The position numbers were made by a program, and so were the translations under genes. Under the pieces are notes generated by a model, which was not told the DNA's origin, searched no databases, and saw only the letters and a program-made list of their open reading frames with translations. 32,004 nt of DNA from a bacterium (GTDB taxonomy: Bacteria > UBP6 > UBA1177): positions 1-32,004 of the forward strand of contig JAKLDO010000037.1 in NCBI GenBank assembly GCA_022703485.1, read 5' to 3'. Below, in pieces: positions 1 through 7,110 of the stretch. Numbering within the stretch: the stretch's first letter is position 1; the number at the start of each line of letters is the position of its first letter.

Positions 1-1031
1 AGCCAGGCTATTAGCGGCACAAAAAAGACGATTATGACCGGATTCAGAACTCCGTATATGTTACCTATTTTAGCACCCTCACCGAGAACCCTTATGCCGT
101 ATTTGGGAAATGTATAGTGGAAATGATAGAAAACATAGTTAACTCCGAGCAGGATCCCCAGAAGAGCCATGAATTTCCAGAATGCAGGCTGTTTTGAGAC
201 ATTTATGAAGATCCCTGCCGCATCTTTGAAAGAATCCCTGACCGAATGAACCATCACAGGAATAAAAGCACCTTCCTTTTTTTCTTTTTTCGGAAGGAAT
301 TCAAGAACACCGTCATCATTAAGGTCTATTCCGTCACGAAGTATCGCAATGAACACCATCGCCGGGAAACTGATGAGGAACGCCGCAAAAAGTATGAATC
401 TGTATGTGCTGATCTCGCCAAGCAGAGGAATGGCCACATTTCCATATTCACCGAATGACTGCCTTATCCAGTCGAATATAAGTCCTCCGCATGCAAATCC
501 GATGTTCATCAGAGTGTAGAACATGGCGAATCCCATCGCGGAAGTGTCCGATTTCGTATATCTTTTCAATGCCACCGATATTACAGGACTGAGGAAGGCA
601 ACAGATACAGCCTGAGGTACGAACCCGAGGATAGTGACAACCCAGAAATTGGTCGATACAAAAAGGAAAAACCTTGAAAATATAGCAAGGATCGTCCCGA
701 TAACCAGTATTTTCTTAATACCCACAGAATCAACAAGAGAACCCACACCGAAAATAAGAAGCGTATAGCTGAGATTCCAGTAACCCATGTAATTGCCGGC
801 ACTTACATCACTGAGTCCCACATCGCTTGAAAGCCAGAGGGTAAGCGTCATGAGCATGATGGAATAGGCTGTGTATTCAGTGACCTGTGAAATTGAAACG
901 AACCACAGTTCACGCGGTGATGCCTTCAGACCGGTTATATAATTCCTGATAATGTAGACCAGATAGATAAGCGCCGCGCCGAAAACAAGATAAATAAAGG
1001 GGTACAGCCATTCAAGAGAGATGTGGTTCAT
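1..1031 (-). CDS. MFS transporter, partial (C-terminus beyond window)
   Basis: I translated this by hand; it stays open to the left edge, giving 343 codons from ATG 1031, so the last part of the protein is missing. The ATG is preceded by GGAGG with a short spacer. The protein is a chain of hydrophobic segments. Residues 97-107 read GSLVDSVGIKK, a good match to the MFS cytoplasmic loop 2-3 motif (G-x-L-x-D-x-x-G-x-K/R-K/R). The segment TEYTAYSIM near residue 51 recalls the E-R-F-x-Y-Y-G-M stretch of proton-dependent oligopeptide (POT/PTR) transporters, but this is only a resemblance. A charged loop of about 45 residues (LNDDGVLEFLPKKEKKE region) splits the two halves. It lies 63 bases downstream of the lipoprotein gene on the same strand and may be co-transcribed. 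The substrate cannot be told. Confidence 0.8.
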   Translation of the reverse strand, partial: MNHISLEWLYPFIYLVFGAALIYLVYIIRNYITGLKASPRELWFVSISQVTEYTAYSIMLMTLTLWLSSDVGLSDVSAGNYMGYWNLSYTLLIFGVGSLVDSVGIKKILVIGTILAIFSRFFLFVSTNFWVVTILGFVPQAVSVAFLSPVISVALKRYTKSDTSAMGFAMFYTLMNIGFACGGLIFDWIRQSFGEYGNVAIPLLGEISTYRFILFAAFLISFPAMVFIAILRDGIDLNDDGVLEFLPKKEKKEGAFIPVMVHSVRDSFKDAAGIFINVSKQPAFWKFMALLGILLGVNYVFYHFHYTFPKYGIRVLGEGAKIGNIYGVLNPVIIVFFVPLIAW

Positions 1032-1094
1032 ACTGCCTCCGGAAAAAAGTAATGAAGCAACCTATCAGATGTGGTGAAAAAAGTCAAAGACGGA

Positions 1095-2993
1095 TCATTC
1101 CTGAAGGTTTATGGCTTTCAGATCGAGCCCTGCTGTGTAAGCATAGGAAACATACTGCGAGAAGCCGTACACATAAAGTCCCACTGGCTTGGTAGCTGTC
1201 AGGTTGTATGCGCCCGTAGACATATCCACCCAGCCTTTGTACCAGTCCGTGCCGGGAATGTTCATGAAACTGTTCGATGAATAACTTGTACCGCCTACTT
1301 CGATGTTGGTGTCCTTCTGGGCGATTATGGTTATTCTGTTGAAGTCATAATTTGGCGGGACCAGGAATATGTACTCATTTCTGAGCTGTTCATTCGGAGC
1401 GAGGAGCATCATTGCCGGATCACCCGTTCCTGCACCGGCATCCTGACTTGCAAGGAACTGCCCCACAAGTATGGGTTTTTCTGAATGTATCGTAAAATCG
1501 GTGTTCGTGTTGAAATCATGATACCAGCCAGCCTGAAGGGTTACACCTCCTGTAAGCCCTCCGGACCACGAAACCACTGTATCATTCTCTGAAGCAAGTA
1601 TCCTGAAGTAATCATTTTCGCCGCCTCTGGGCTTAGTTCTTCCGGCAACGAAATCCTTTCCCCAGCTCTGAAGAGGGAATATCTGGTGCTCCATGTGATC
1701 GCATGCTGTCTTATCTGCAGGGATCCTTGTACAGACATGACCTCCGAAAACAGCAACCTTTCTGTCGGCCTGGATGAACGAGCCTGTAAGATCGGCTCCG
1801 TAACTGTTTGACCCGCCGTTTGTGGAATTAATATTAAGAACCTGATATTTGTTCAGTGTATAACTGACAGTAGATCCGGGATTTTCTGCATTGATTCCCC
1901 CGCCACCTGTTGATGTTGCTGTATATGTTACTTTCACGATTGTCTGACCATCTTCAACAGCAATTACTGTAATAAATCCGGGAAGAGATGACCAGCCGGG
2001 CCATGACATCGCATAATATTTCTCTGCAAGAGCTCCTATCGGAAGAAGAAGAGTGGCATCATTTGAATACATTAGAACATTGCCGAACGGGTTCATCTGA
2101 GTCACGGTCACAGGTTTTGATGATACCAGTTTAAATCCGAGATCGCTTATGCCCGGTCCCATGATCCTTCTGCTCTGACCGAGTTCAAATGAATACAACC
2201 CTTTGGATTGGATCGTGTTCTCAGCTATCAGTGCATCTCCTGAACCGTATACTTTCACATTGACATCTGTGGCATTCGGATTCGCAACTACAAGAGCGTA
2301 TGTAGCCTGGTCCTCATATCCCCCGCCCTGCTGAAGGAAAGCACCCCAGTATTCACAACCCACATAGCTTTTATCTTCTGCGGCAATTCCGCATGCGTCA
2401 AGACATTTTCCCTTGTAACAGACAACTCCTTCACCCGAACAGGTCTCCTTATCGACAAATTCCGTTCCGGTTTCATTGCATTCAACAACAACCAGCCCCC
2501 GGCACGAAAGAGTTTCCGGTTCGCACAGTTTAAGGACACAGTTAGGGTAGCCTTCATATCCCGGTTCGCACTGTTCGCAGAACTCACCTGCATAACCGGT
2601 GTAACATGAACAGCCTCCTATTGATTCAAGACATTTGCCGTGATCATTACAGTTGATCCCCTTGCAGGCTTCTCCCTCCTCTTCACAGTCAGGATACCCC
2701 GTGTAGCCCATTGCACATTCGCTGCACTCGCTTCCGCCGTAACCTTCATCACATTCACAAAGGTTCTGTGCATTAAGCGTTCCATGCCCGTTGCATTGCT
2801 CACCCGGGATGAAACCGTCATTATCAGGTTTGACCACCGTACCTTCTTCAACACATTTTCCTGTCACAGGATCGCATTCATATCCCACAGGACAGTCCTG
2901 TGTTGTAAGACATGCTTTATTTTCCCCTTCTTCATCCTTCACACAGGCTGTGAAAAGTAGGAACGAAACAATAATAAAAACTATTAGTTTCAT
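1095..2993 (-). CDS. EGF-repeat / IgGFc-binding-type surface lipoprotein
   Basis: 632 residues. The N-terminus is a lipoprotein signal peptide: Lys2, a hydrophobic core, and a lipobox ending F14-T15-A16-C17; the residue after Cys17 is Val, not Asp, which in Lol-type systems favours the outer membrane. Residues 18-60 hold a C-x5-D-C-P-x-G-Y-x-C motif common in secreted lipoproteins. Residues about 65-155 form EGF-like, laminin-style cysteine repeats (for example ECDEGYGGSEC and GCSCYTGYAGEFCEQC). Residues about 215-630 resemble the IgGFc-binding N-terminal domain, starting at SYVGCEYWGAF and containing VAVFGGHVC, where a further cysteine pair is likely. Such proteins occur mainly in Myxococcota and relatives; their role is unproven, and adhesion or surface display is the usual guess. 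Start ATG 2993 has GGGTG upstream and a good promoter at 3027-3054. Confidence 0.85.
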   Translation of the reverse strand: MKLIVFIIVSFLLFTACVKDEEGENKACLTTQDCPVGYECDPVTGKCVEEGTVVKPDNDGFIPGEQCNGHGTLNAQNLCECDEGYGGSECSECAMGYTGYPDCEEEGEACKGINCNDHGKCLESIGGCSCYTGYAGEFCEQCEPGYEGYPNCVLKLCEPETLSCRGLVVVECNETGTEFVDKETCSGEGVVCYKGKCLDACGIAAEDKSYVGCEYWGAFLQQGGGYEDQATYALVVANPNATDVNVKVYGSGDALIAENTIQSKGLYSFELGQSRRIMGPGISDLGFKLVSSKPVTVTQMNPFGNVLMYSNDATLLLPIGALAEKYYAMSWPGWSSLPGFITVIAVEDGQTIVKVTYTATSTGGGGINAENPGSTVSYTLNKYQVLNINSTNGGSNSYGADLTGSFIQADRKVAVFGGHVCTRIPADKTACDHMEHQIFPLQSWGKDFVAGRTKPRGGENDYFRILASENDTVVSWSGGLTGGVTLQAGWYHDFNTNTDFTIHSEKPILVGQFLASQDAGAGTGDPAMMLLAPNEQLRNEYIFLVPPNYDFNRITIIAQKDTNIEVGGTSYSSNSFMNIPGTDWYKGWVDMSTGAYNLTATKPVGLYVYGFSQYVSYAYTAGLDLKAINLQE

Positions 2994-3021
2994 GATACAC
3001 CCTTAAATAATTGCACACACA

Positions 3022-3049
3022 TTGAAATTCTACTTCTTAACAATATAAT
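3022..3049 (+). promoter_or_regulatory. Sigma-70-type promoter of the YkgJ-type gene
   Basis: The -35 is TTGAAA (3022-3027) and the -10 is TATAAT (3044-3049, perfect), with a 16-base spacer. The expected start near 3056 gives a leader of about 27 bases to ATG 3083. Its -10 shares base 3049 with the opposing -35, and its -35 shares base 3027 with the opposing -10. Confidence 0.65.
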
Positions 3050-3054
3050 GTCAA
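3027..3054 (-). promoter_or_regulatory. Sigma-70-type promoter of the lipoprotein gene
   Basis: On the minus strand the -35 is TTGACA (3054-3049, perfect) and the -10 is TAGAAT (3032-3027), 16 bases apart. The predicted start lies near 3020, giving a leader of about 27 bases before ATG 2993. Both boxes share bases with the plus-strand promoter described separately, so two polymerases could not bind at once. Confidence 0.65.
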
Positions 3055-3082
3055 TCCGGCTGTTTTATAAATGGAGTTATTA

Positions 3083-3631
3083 ATGCAGTTTGACACGAAG
3101 ATGTTCGAGAAATACTTCGAACTGAGAAAAAAAACAGATGAAATTACGGCAAAACTCACTTCCATCCACGGAAAGAACATAGTATGCAGACCGGGATGCT
3201 CCTCCTGCTGTGTCAATCTGACAGTGTTCCCTGTTGAATTTGAAGCGATCAGCTATGAAATGGGCCGTGACGGATTTGACAAAGATTCCGTTATATTTGA
3301 CAGCGGTGCATCCTGCGGCTTTCTGAAAGACGACCTCTGCCAGATCTATAAATACAGGCCCGTTATCTGCCGGACTCACGGCATTCCCATATCATTCCTC
3401 AATGATGATGATCCTTCAGAACCATATAATGCCGTATCGTTCTGCGAACTGAACTTCAATGAAGATGATCTTGACTATGAAAGCGACGATGACGACTATG
3501 AAGGTGTCAGATTCGACGAGAACAACACTCTGGACATTGACGAACTTAACAGACAGCTTTTTGCAATAAACATTGAACATTGCGGCGATCCGGAAAAAAG
3601 GATCGATCTGAAAGGCCTTCTTAAAAAGTGA
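3083..3631 (+). CDS. YkgJ-type cysteine-cluster protein
   Basis: 182 residues from ATG 3083. I prefer this start to the in-frame ATG at 3071 because GGAG at 3073-3076 lies six bases upstream of 3083. The family signature C-x3-C-x2-CC is present (Cys35, Cys39, Cys42, Cys43), followed by Cys78, Cys86 (DLCQIY) and Cys96 (RPVICRTHG), with Cys121 and Cys167 further on. These cysteines are thought to bind zinc or an iron-sulphur cluster; no reaction is established for the family. Residues 122-147 form an unusually acidic insert (many Asp and Glu in a row) between conserved cysteines, perhaps a flexible or cation-binding loop. The stop codon directly abuts the stop of the opposing glutamine synthetase gene, with no base between them. 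Confidence 0.85.
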   Translation: MQFDTKMFEKYFELRKKTDEITAKLTSIHGKNIVCRPGCSSCCVNLTVFPVEFEAISYEMGRDGFDKDSVIFDSGASCGFLKDDLCQIYKYRPVICRTHGIPISFLNDDDPSEPYNAVSFCELNFNEDDLDYESDDDDYEGVRFDENNTLDIDELNRQLFAINIEHCGDPEKRIDLKGLLKK

Positions 3632-4984
3632 TCAGCATTTGAAATAAAGTTCATATTCCTGAGGTGTCGGAGCGTTGTAGACATATTCCGCTTCGTCCTT
3701 TTTTATCTTCACCCACAAGTTGATCAGCGCTTCAGGGAATGCCGGTTTCAGATATTCCTTATCTTTCTGCAAACCGTCAAGTACCGCATTCAGGCTGAGC
3801 GGGAACACCTTTCCGTTATGCGGATCATCATAATTTGAAGCCACGGGGTCCCGTCCTTTCTTTATGCCGTCGACTCCTGCAAGCACCATCGCACTCAGGA
3901 AATAATAAATGTTCGCCGTGGCATCACCAGTCCTGTATTCTATTCTCTCCTCACCTTTGGAAAGATATCCCGGGATCCTGACAGAAGCCTCTCTCGAAGC
4001 CTTGGCAAATGTCGCACTCACTGGAGCCTCATATCCCGGAACAAGCCTTTTATAGGAGTTGGTGCTCGGATTTGCAAATGCGAGGAGCGATCCGGTCAGA
4101 CTGTGATCAAGCAGCCCTGCCGTGTAAGCAAGAGCCTCTTTCGTAAGTCCGTGCAGTTCCGAACCGGCGAAAATGGTTTTTCCCTTTTTTTCAAGGAACT
4201 GATGCACATGCATGCCGTTACCAGCCGCTTTATATATCGGCTTAGGCATGAAAGTTATGAAAAGACCGTGTTCGTTCGCGACATTGCATGCGATCCATTT
4301 TGTAAGGCTCACCTTATCAGCCGCCTCAAGAATGGACATGAAATTAAGTTCTATCTCAAGCTGGGCCGCACCGACCTCGTGATGATGATATTTTACAGGA
4401 ATTCCGACAGCTTCGAGCGCAACAACAATGTCATTTCTCACATTGAAATACCTGTCGTCAGGATAGATCCTGTGATAACCTTTGTGAATATTGAACCTCG
4501 GCAGGTCGTCATAATCGGTCCCTATGCCTTCCGCACTCTGGATCTTGTAGTATGAGTGGCTGTAATCCGCCGCATAGTTCACATCTTCGAACATGTGGAA
4601 CTCAAGCTCCACAAGCATCTTCGCGTCATCAGCGATCTTTTCGTTCTTGAGATGTTCCAGCGTCTTTCTCGCAACATATCTGGGATACTGGTCAAAAAGT
4701 TCTCCTTCGATAAGATAGATGTCGCAAAGCACATGAAGGATCGAATGTCCCCCTTTTTCCTCTATGAAAGCTGTTGTCATATCAGGTCTTGCAAGCATGT
4801 CCGATTTCGTCACTTTCGCAAAACCGAAGTTCGAAGCATCGAATCCTATTCCCTGTTTAAGGACTTTCTCATTGATGTAGCCTTTAGGAACGGTCACATG
4901 GCGTATATTGCCATAAATGTCAAGCATCAGCATATCAAGGAAATCAACACTTTCGAGCTTTCCATCATACTTACGGATGTTCAT
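3632..4984 (-). CDS. glnA: Type I glutamine synthetase (GlnA family)
   Basis: 450 residues, the usual length of GSI-alpha enzymes, which condense glutamate and ammonia to glutamine with ATP. ATG 4984 is chosen over the upstream in-frame ATG 5032 because GGAGGA sits just before it. The beta-grasp domain is at about 10-95. Metal and substrate residues are recognisable: Glu126/Glu128, HHEVGAAQLE (Glu203, Glu210), AAGNGMHVHQ (His259), KRLVPGYEAP (Arg313), SVRIPGY (Arg336) and EYRTGDAT (Glu349, Arg351). Departures from the textbook family: FDASN for FDGSS near residue 48, Phe263 where the ATP signature ends in Ser, and SATFAKASREASVRIP instead of the usual RNRS-type segment. No NLYDLPP-like adenylylation tyrosine is seen, consistent with GSI-alpha. 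A distinct subfamily is likely, but glutamine synthesis remains the best call. Confidence 0.88.
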   Translation of the reverse strand: MNIRKYDGKLESVDFLDMLMLDIYGNIRHVTVPKGYINEKVLKQGIGFDASNFGFAKVTKSDMLARPDMTTAFIEEKGGHSILHVLCDIYLIEGELFDQYPRYVARKTLEHLKNEKIADDAKMLVELEFHMFEDVNYAADYSHSYYKIQSAEGIGTDYDDLPRFNIHKGYHRIYPDDRYFNVRNDIVVALEAVGIPVKYHHHEVGAAQLEIELNFMSILEAADKVSLTKWIACNVANEHGLFITFMPKPIYKAAGNGMHVHQFLEKKGKTIFAGSELHGLTKEALAYTAGLLDHSLTGSLLAFANPSTNSYKRLVPGYEAPVSATFAKASREASVRIPGYLSKGEERIEYRTGDATANIYYFLSAMVLAGVDGIKKGRDPVASNYDDPHNGKVFPLSLNAVLDGLQKDKEYLKPAFPEALINLWVKIKKDEAEYVYNAPTPQEYELYFKC

Positions 4985-5022
4985 TTCTTCCTCCATGGTC
5001 AAAAAACAGTTTAGGGACGCAC

Positions 5023-5051
5023 AGTCTATCAAAGAGAAATTTATTTTTCAA
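5023..5051 (-). promoter_or_regulatory. Promoter of the glutamine synthetase gene
   Basis: On the minus strand the -35 is TTGAAA (5051-5046) and the -10 is TAGACT (5028-5023), with a 17-base spacer. A start near 5016 gives a leader of about 32 bases to ATG 4984. If transcription starts there, the upstream ATG at 5032 would lie outside the mRNA, which independently supports the shorter protein. Confidence 0.5.
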
Positions 5052-5069
5052 GTTAGAAAATGATTTTAA

Positions 5070-5098
5070 TTGACGATTAGATATTTTTTACATAGATT
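5070..5098 (+). promoter_or_regulatory. Possible promoter of the comEC-like gene
   Basis: TTGACG (5070-5075) and TAGATT (5093-5098) are separated by 17 bases. A start 6-8 bases downstream would fall at or next to ATG 5105, and no Shine-Dalgarno is visible before that ATG, so the transcript could be leaderless. Confidence 0.4.
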
Positions 5099-5104
5099 TG
5101 CAAC

Positions 5105-6667
5105 ATGAAATTTTATGATAGAGAAAATATCCGGAATATTTTCAAGCTGATGCCGTGCATCCTTTTTTTCTGCAGTTATTTTTTCCCGCTGACAGCTTTG
5201 ATCACGACCGTTTTATGGCACATCTGCATCATAATAAGAATGAAAGATCTGCAGATCAGCAGAACAGTGATCCTCTTTTCATTTTTTATTTCGATATCGG
5301 GACTGGCTGTAAAAGAAAGGGACGAACTGTCAGGACCGGGCGGTTTTTCAGTAAATGTACCGACCCCTTCAAAAATAGATTCATACAAAAAAGAGCTTGA
5401 GAATTTCTCACAGAAACTAAAAAACAGAGAGCTTGTCACGGCCCTCACGACAGGCACAAGAGGTTTTTCAGACAGATTCAGGAACGACCTCGTCAACACC
5501 GGCACGATGCACATCGTCGCCATATCGGCCTTTCATGTAGGACTTATGCTTATAATGATAAACTTACTTTTGAAAATATCAGGAGCGGCACTTTTCTTCA
5601 GACCCCGTCATTTCGCCGCATTTTCCCTTGTTCTGAAATTGGCCGTTTCGTTCTACTATTTTTATATTACCGGAGCTTCAATACCGACTCTCAGGGCGCT
5701 TTTTTTCATGCTTATTTTCGACATCTACATCCTGACAGGACATAACCCCCACTCTATAACACTGTTCCTTTATTCCATTACGGCTGTATGCATAGCAATA
5801 CCTTCGAGCGTAACTAGCATAAGCTTCATCATGAGCGCTCTCTGTGTGGCCGTGATAATAAACATCTGGGGGATCCTCCCTCGCTCCGTAACAGTGAAAC
5901 TCATAACCGTATCTATCATGATGAACTACATTCTAATACCTGTAAGTGCCACTATCAACGGAGCGTTCCCTCTTTTCTCTCCATTAGTGAACCTTCTTGT
6001 GATCCCGGTTATCTCTTTGTCCCTTCCATTTATAACAGCCGCCCAGTTCATTGTCCCTTTCTCGGTAAAAATATCAGGAATGTTACTTAATATCACTGAC
6101 ATTCTCATATCACCGGCATATTTTATCATCGGTTTTACAGGGGAGACCGCAGAAAGATCGCTCATTCCCCTGATAGAACCGCACTTTTATGTAAAACTTA
6201 TGTTTGTATGCACTTTTTTCGGGGCTCTTTTCTTAAAAAAGGGCAAACCCGTGTTGATAGCCTGCAATTTGATCCTTCTCGTTCCGTTTCAGGTCAACTT
6301 AAGCGAAACCGCGGTCAGACCTGAGATATTTTACGGAAAAGTCCTTTGCATGAAGAACAGTTCAGGTGAAGGACACCTGATATTTGATAAGTACAGAAGA
6401 AACCCTTCAGCCGGCATATCACTGCGTCAGAAAATTGAAAAAGGGGCGTCCGAATGCGGCATAAGAGAACTGATCTCGATACATTTTCCGCAAAATACCG
6501 GGCATGAAACACTGCAAGATCTTAGAAAAAGGATAAGAATGCGTTCAGTTAAATTCTACTCTCTAGATGAAGATCTGCTCAACGCGGAATATCTATTTTA
6601 TGAACCATACGGCCCAGATCATGGTCGTATTCGGTCACAGAAAGACCTGTCACACCGAAACTTTTAA
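5105..6667 (+). CDS. Short ComEC/Rec2-like membrane protein
   Basis: 520 residues against roughly 700-800 for typical ComEC, the inner-membrane channel for DNA uptake. The Competence domain is clear: residues 108-120 (ELVTALTTGTRGF), 134-146 (TMHIVAISAFHVG, matching the family's H-L-L-A-I-S-G-L-H-V-G) and 189-200 (TGASIPTLRALF), followed by about eight membrane segments to residue 395. Two usual parts are altered. The N-terminus has only about 60 residues of membrane-spanning sequence before the linker, so the OB-fold (DUF4131) domain appears to be missing. The C-terminal 405-500 region still follows the layout of a metallo-beta-lactamase domain but has HFPQNTGHE where H-x-H-x-D-H should be. 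Its last 89 bases overlap the opposing RNA-ligase-like gene. Whether it still transports DNA is uncertain. Confidence 0.75.
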   Translation: MKFYDRENIRNIFKLMPCILFFCSYFFPLTALITTVLWHICIIIRMKDLQISRTVILFSFFISISGLAVKERDELSGPGGFSVNVPTPSKIDSYKKELENFSQKLKNRELVTALTTGTRGFSDRFRNDLVNTGTMHIVAISAFHVGLMLIMINLLLKISGAALFFRPRHFAAFSLVLKLAVSFYYFYITGASIPTLRALFFMLIFDIYILTGHNPHSITLFLYSITAVCIAIPSSVTSISFIMSALCVAVIINIWGILPRSVTVKLITVSIMMNYILIPVSATINGAFPLFSPLVNLLVIPVISLSLPFITAAQFIVPFSVKISGMLLNITDILISPAYFIIGFTGETAERSLIPLIEPHFYVKLMFVCTFFGALFLKKGKPVLIACNLILLVPFQVNLSETAVRPEIFYGKVLCMKNSSGEGHLIFDKYRRNPSAGISLRQKIEKGASECGIRELISIHFPQNTGHETLQDLRKRIRMRSVKFYSLDEDLLNAEYLFYEPYGPDHGRIRSQKDLSHRNF

Positions 6668-7106
6668 AAAATACCGGCTCGAGGGCGATCTCCAGAATAT
6701 CCGAAAAACAGTTAAAACTATCTGCAAGGAAACAGTGAGGAACCCAGTTGGACGGTGAATAGAACGGGCTCATTTCACGCTGAACCGGACTCACTCTGTC
6801 AAAAACCTTTTTATGGAACATCAACAGCTCACATGACGGATTTATCCCAAGGAAAAGTGTCCTTTTTGCTTTGAACAGTCCGAAATGCGAAAATGTAACA
6901 TCAGGTATTTTAGATCCGCGAAGTTCTGCAATAGCTTTTTCAACCTTATCAGGGCTGGAACCGTTAGAGATCGTGAATGTGATATGAGGAACATCCAGAA
7001 GACTCGATGTATTGAGACCGCTTTTTCTGTTTATGCGCTCTTTAAGATCTTTTATGATACTAGAGCACTCCCTGTCGAAATATCCTAGAACAGCTATTGT
7101 TTTCAT
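6579..7106 (-). CDS. 2'-5' RNA ligase / LigT-like phosphoesterase superfamily protein
   Basis: 175 residues from ATG 7106, four bases after the recG stop, with GGGG seven bases upstream; a longer reading would start inside recG and is unlikely. Two sequence halves each carry a histidine motif as in the 2H phosphoesterase superfamily: His41-Ile-Thr43 (PHITFTI) fits H-x-T/S exactly, whereas the second, His124-Cys-Phe126 (PHCFLAD), has Phe in place of the expected Thr/Ser. The second histidine itself is kept, so weak activity is possible. Members act on cyclic or 2'-5' nucleotide bonds; the substrate here is unknown. It is the last gene of the greA-recG operon and overlaps the 3' end of the comEC-like gene on the other strand. 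Confidence 0.65.
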   Translation of the reverse strand: MKTIAVLGYFDRECSSIIKDLKERINRKSGLNTSSLLDVPHITFTISNGSSPDKVEKAIAELRGSKIPDVTFSHFGLFKAKRTLFLGINPSCELLMFHKKVFDRVSPVQREMSPFYSPSNWVPHCFLADSFNCFSDILEIALEPVFFKSFGVTGLSVTEYDHDLGRMVHKIDIPR

Positions 7107-7110
7107 TAAC

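Noticed and set aside
2288-2960. Several open frames overlapping the cysteine-rich part of the lipoprotein gene
   Set aside because: The repetitive EGF-coding sequence leaves other frames open; none has a start signal or motif.
4103-5014. Two plus-strand open frames opposite glutamine synthetase
   Set aside because: Both are complementary shadows of a conserved enzyme and resemble no family.
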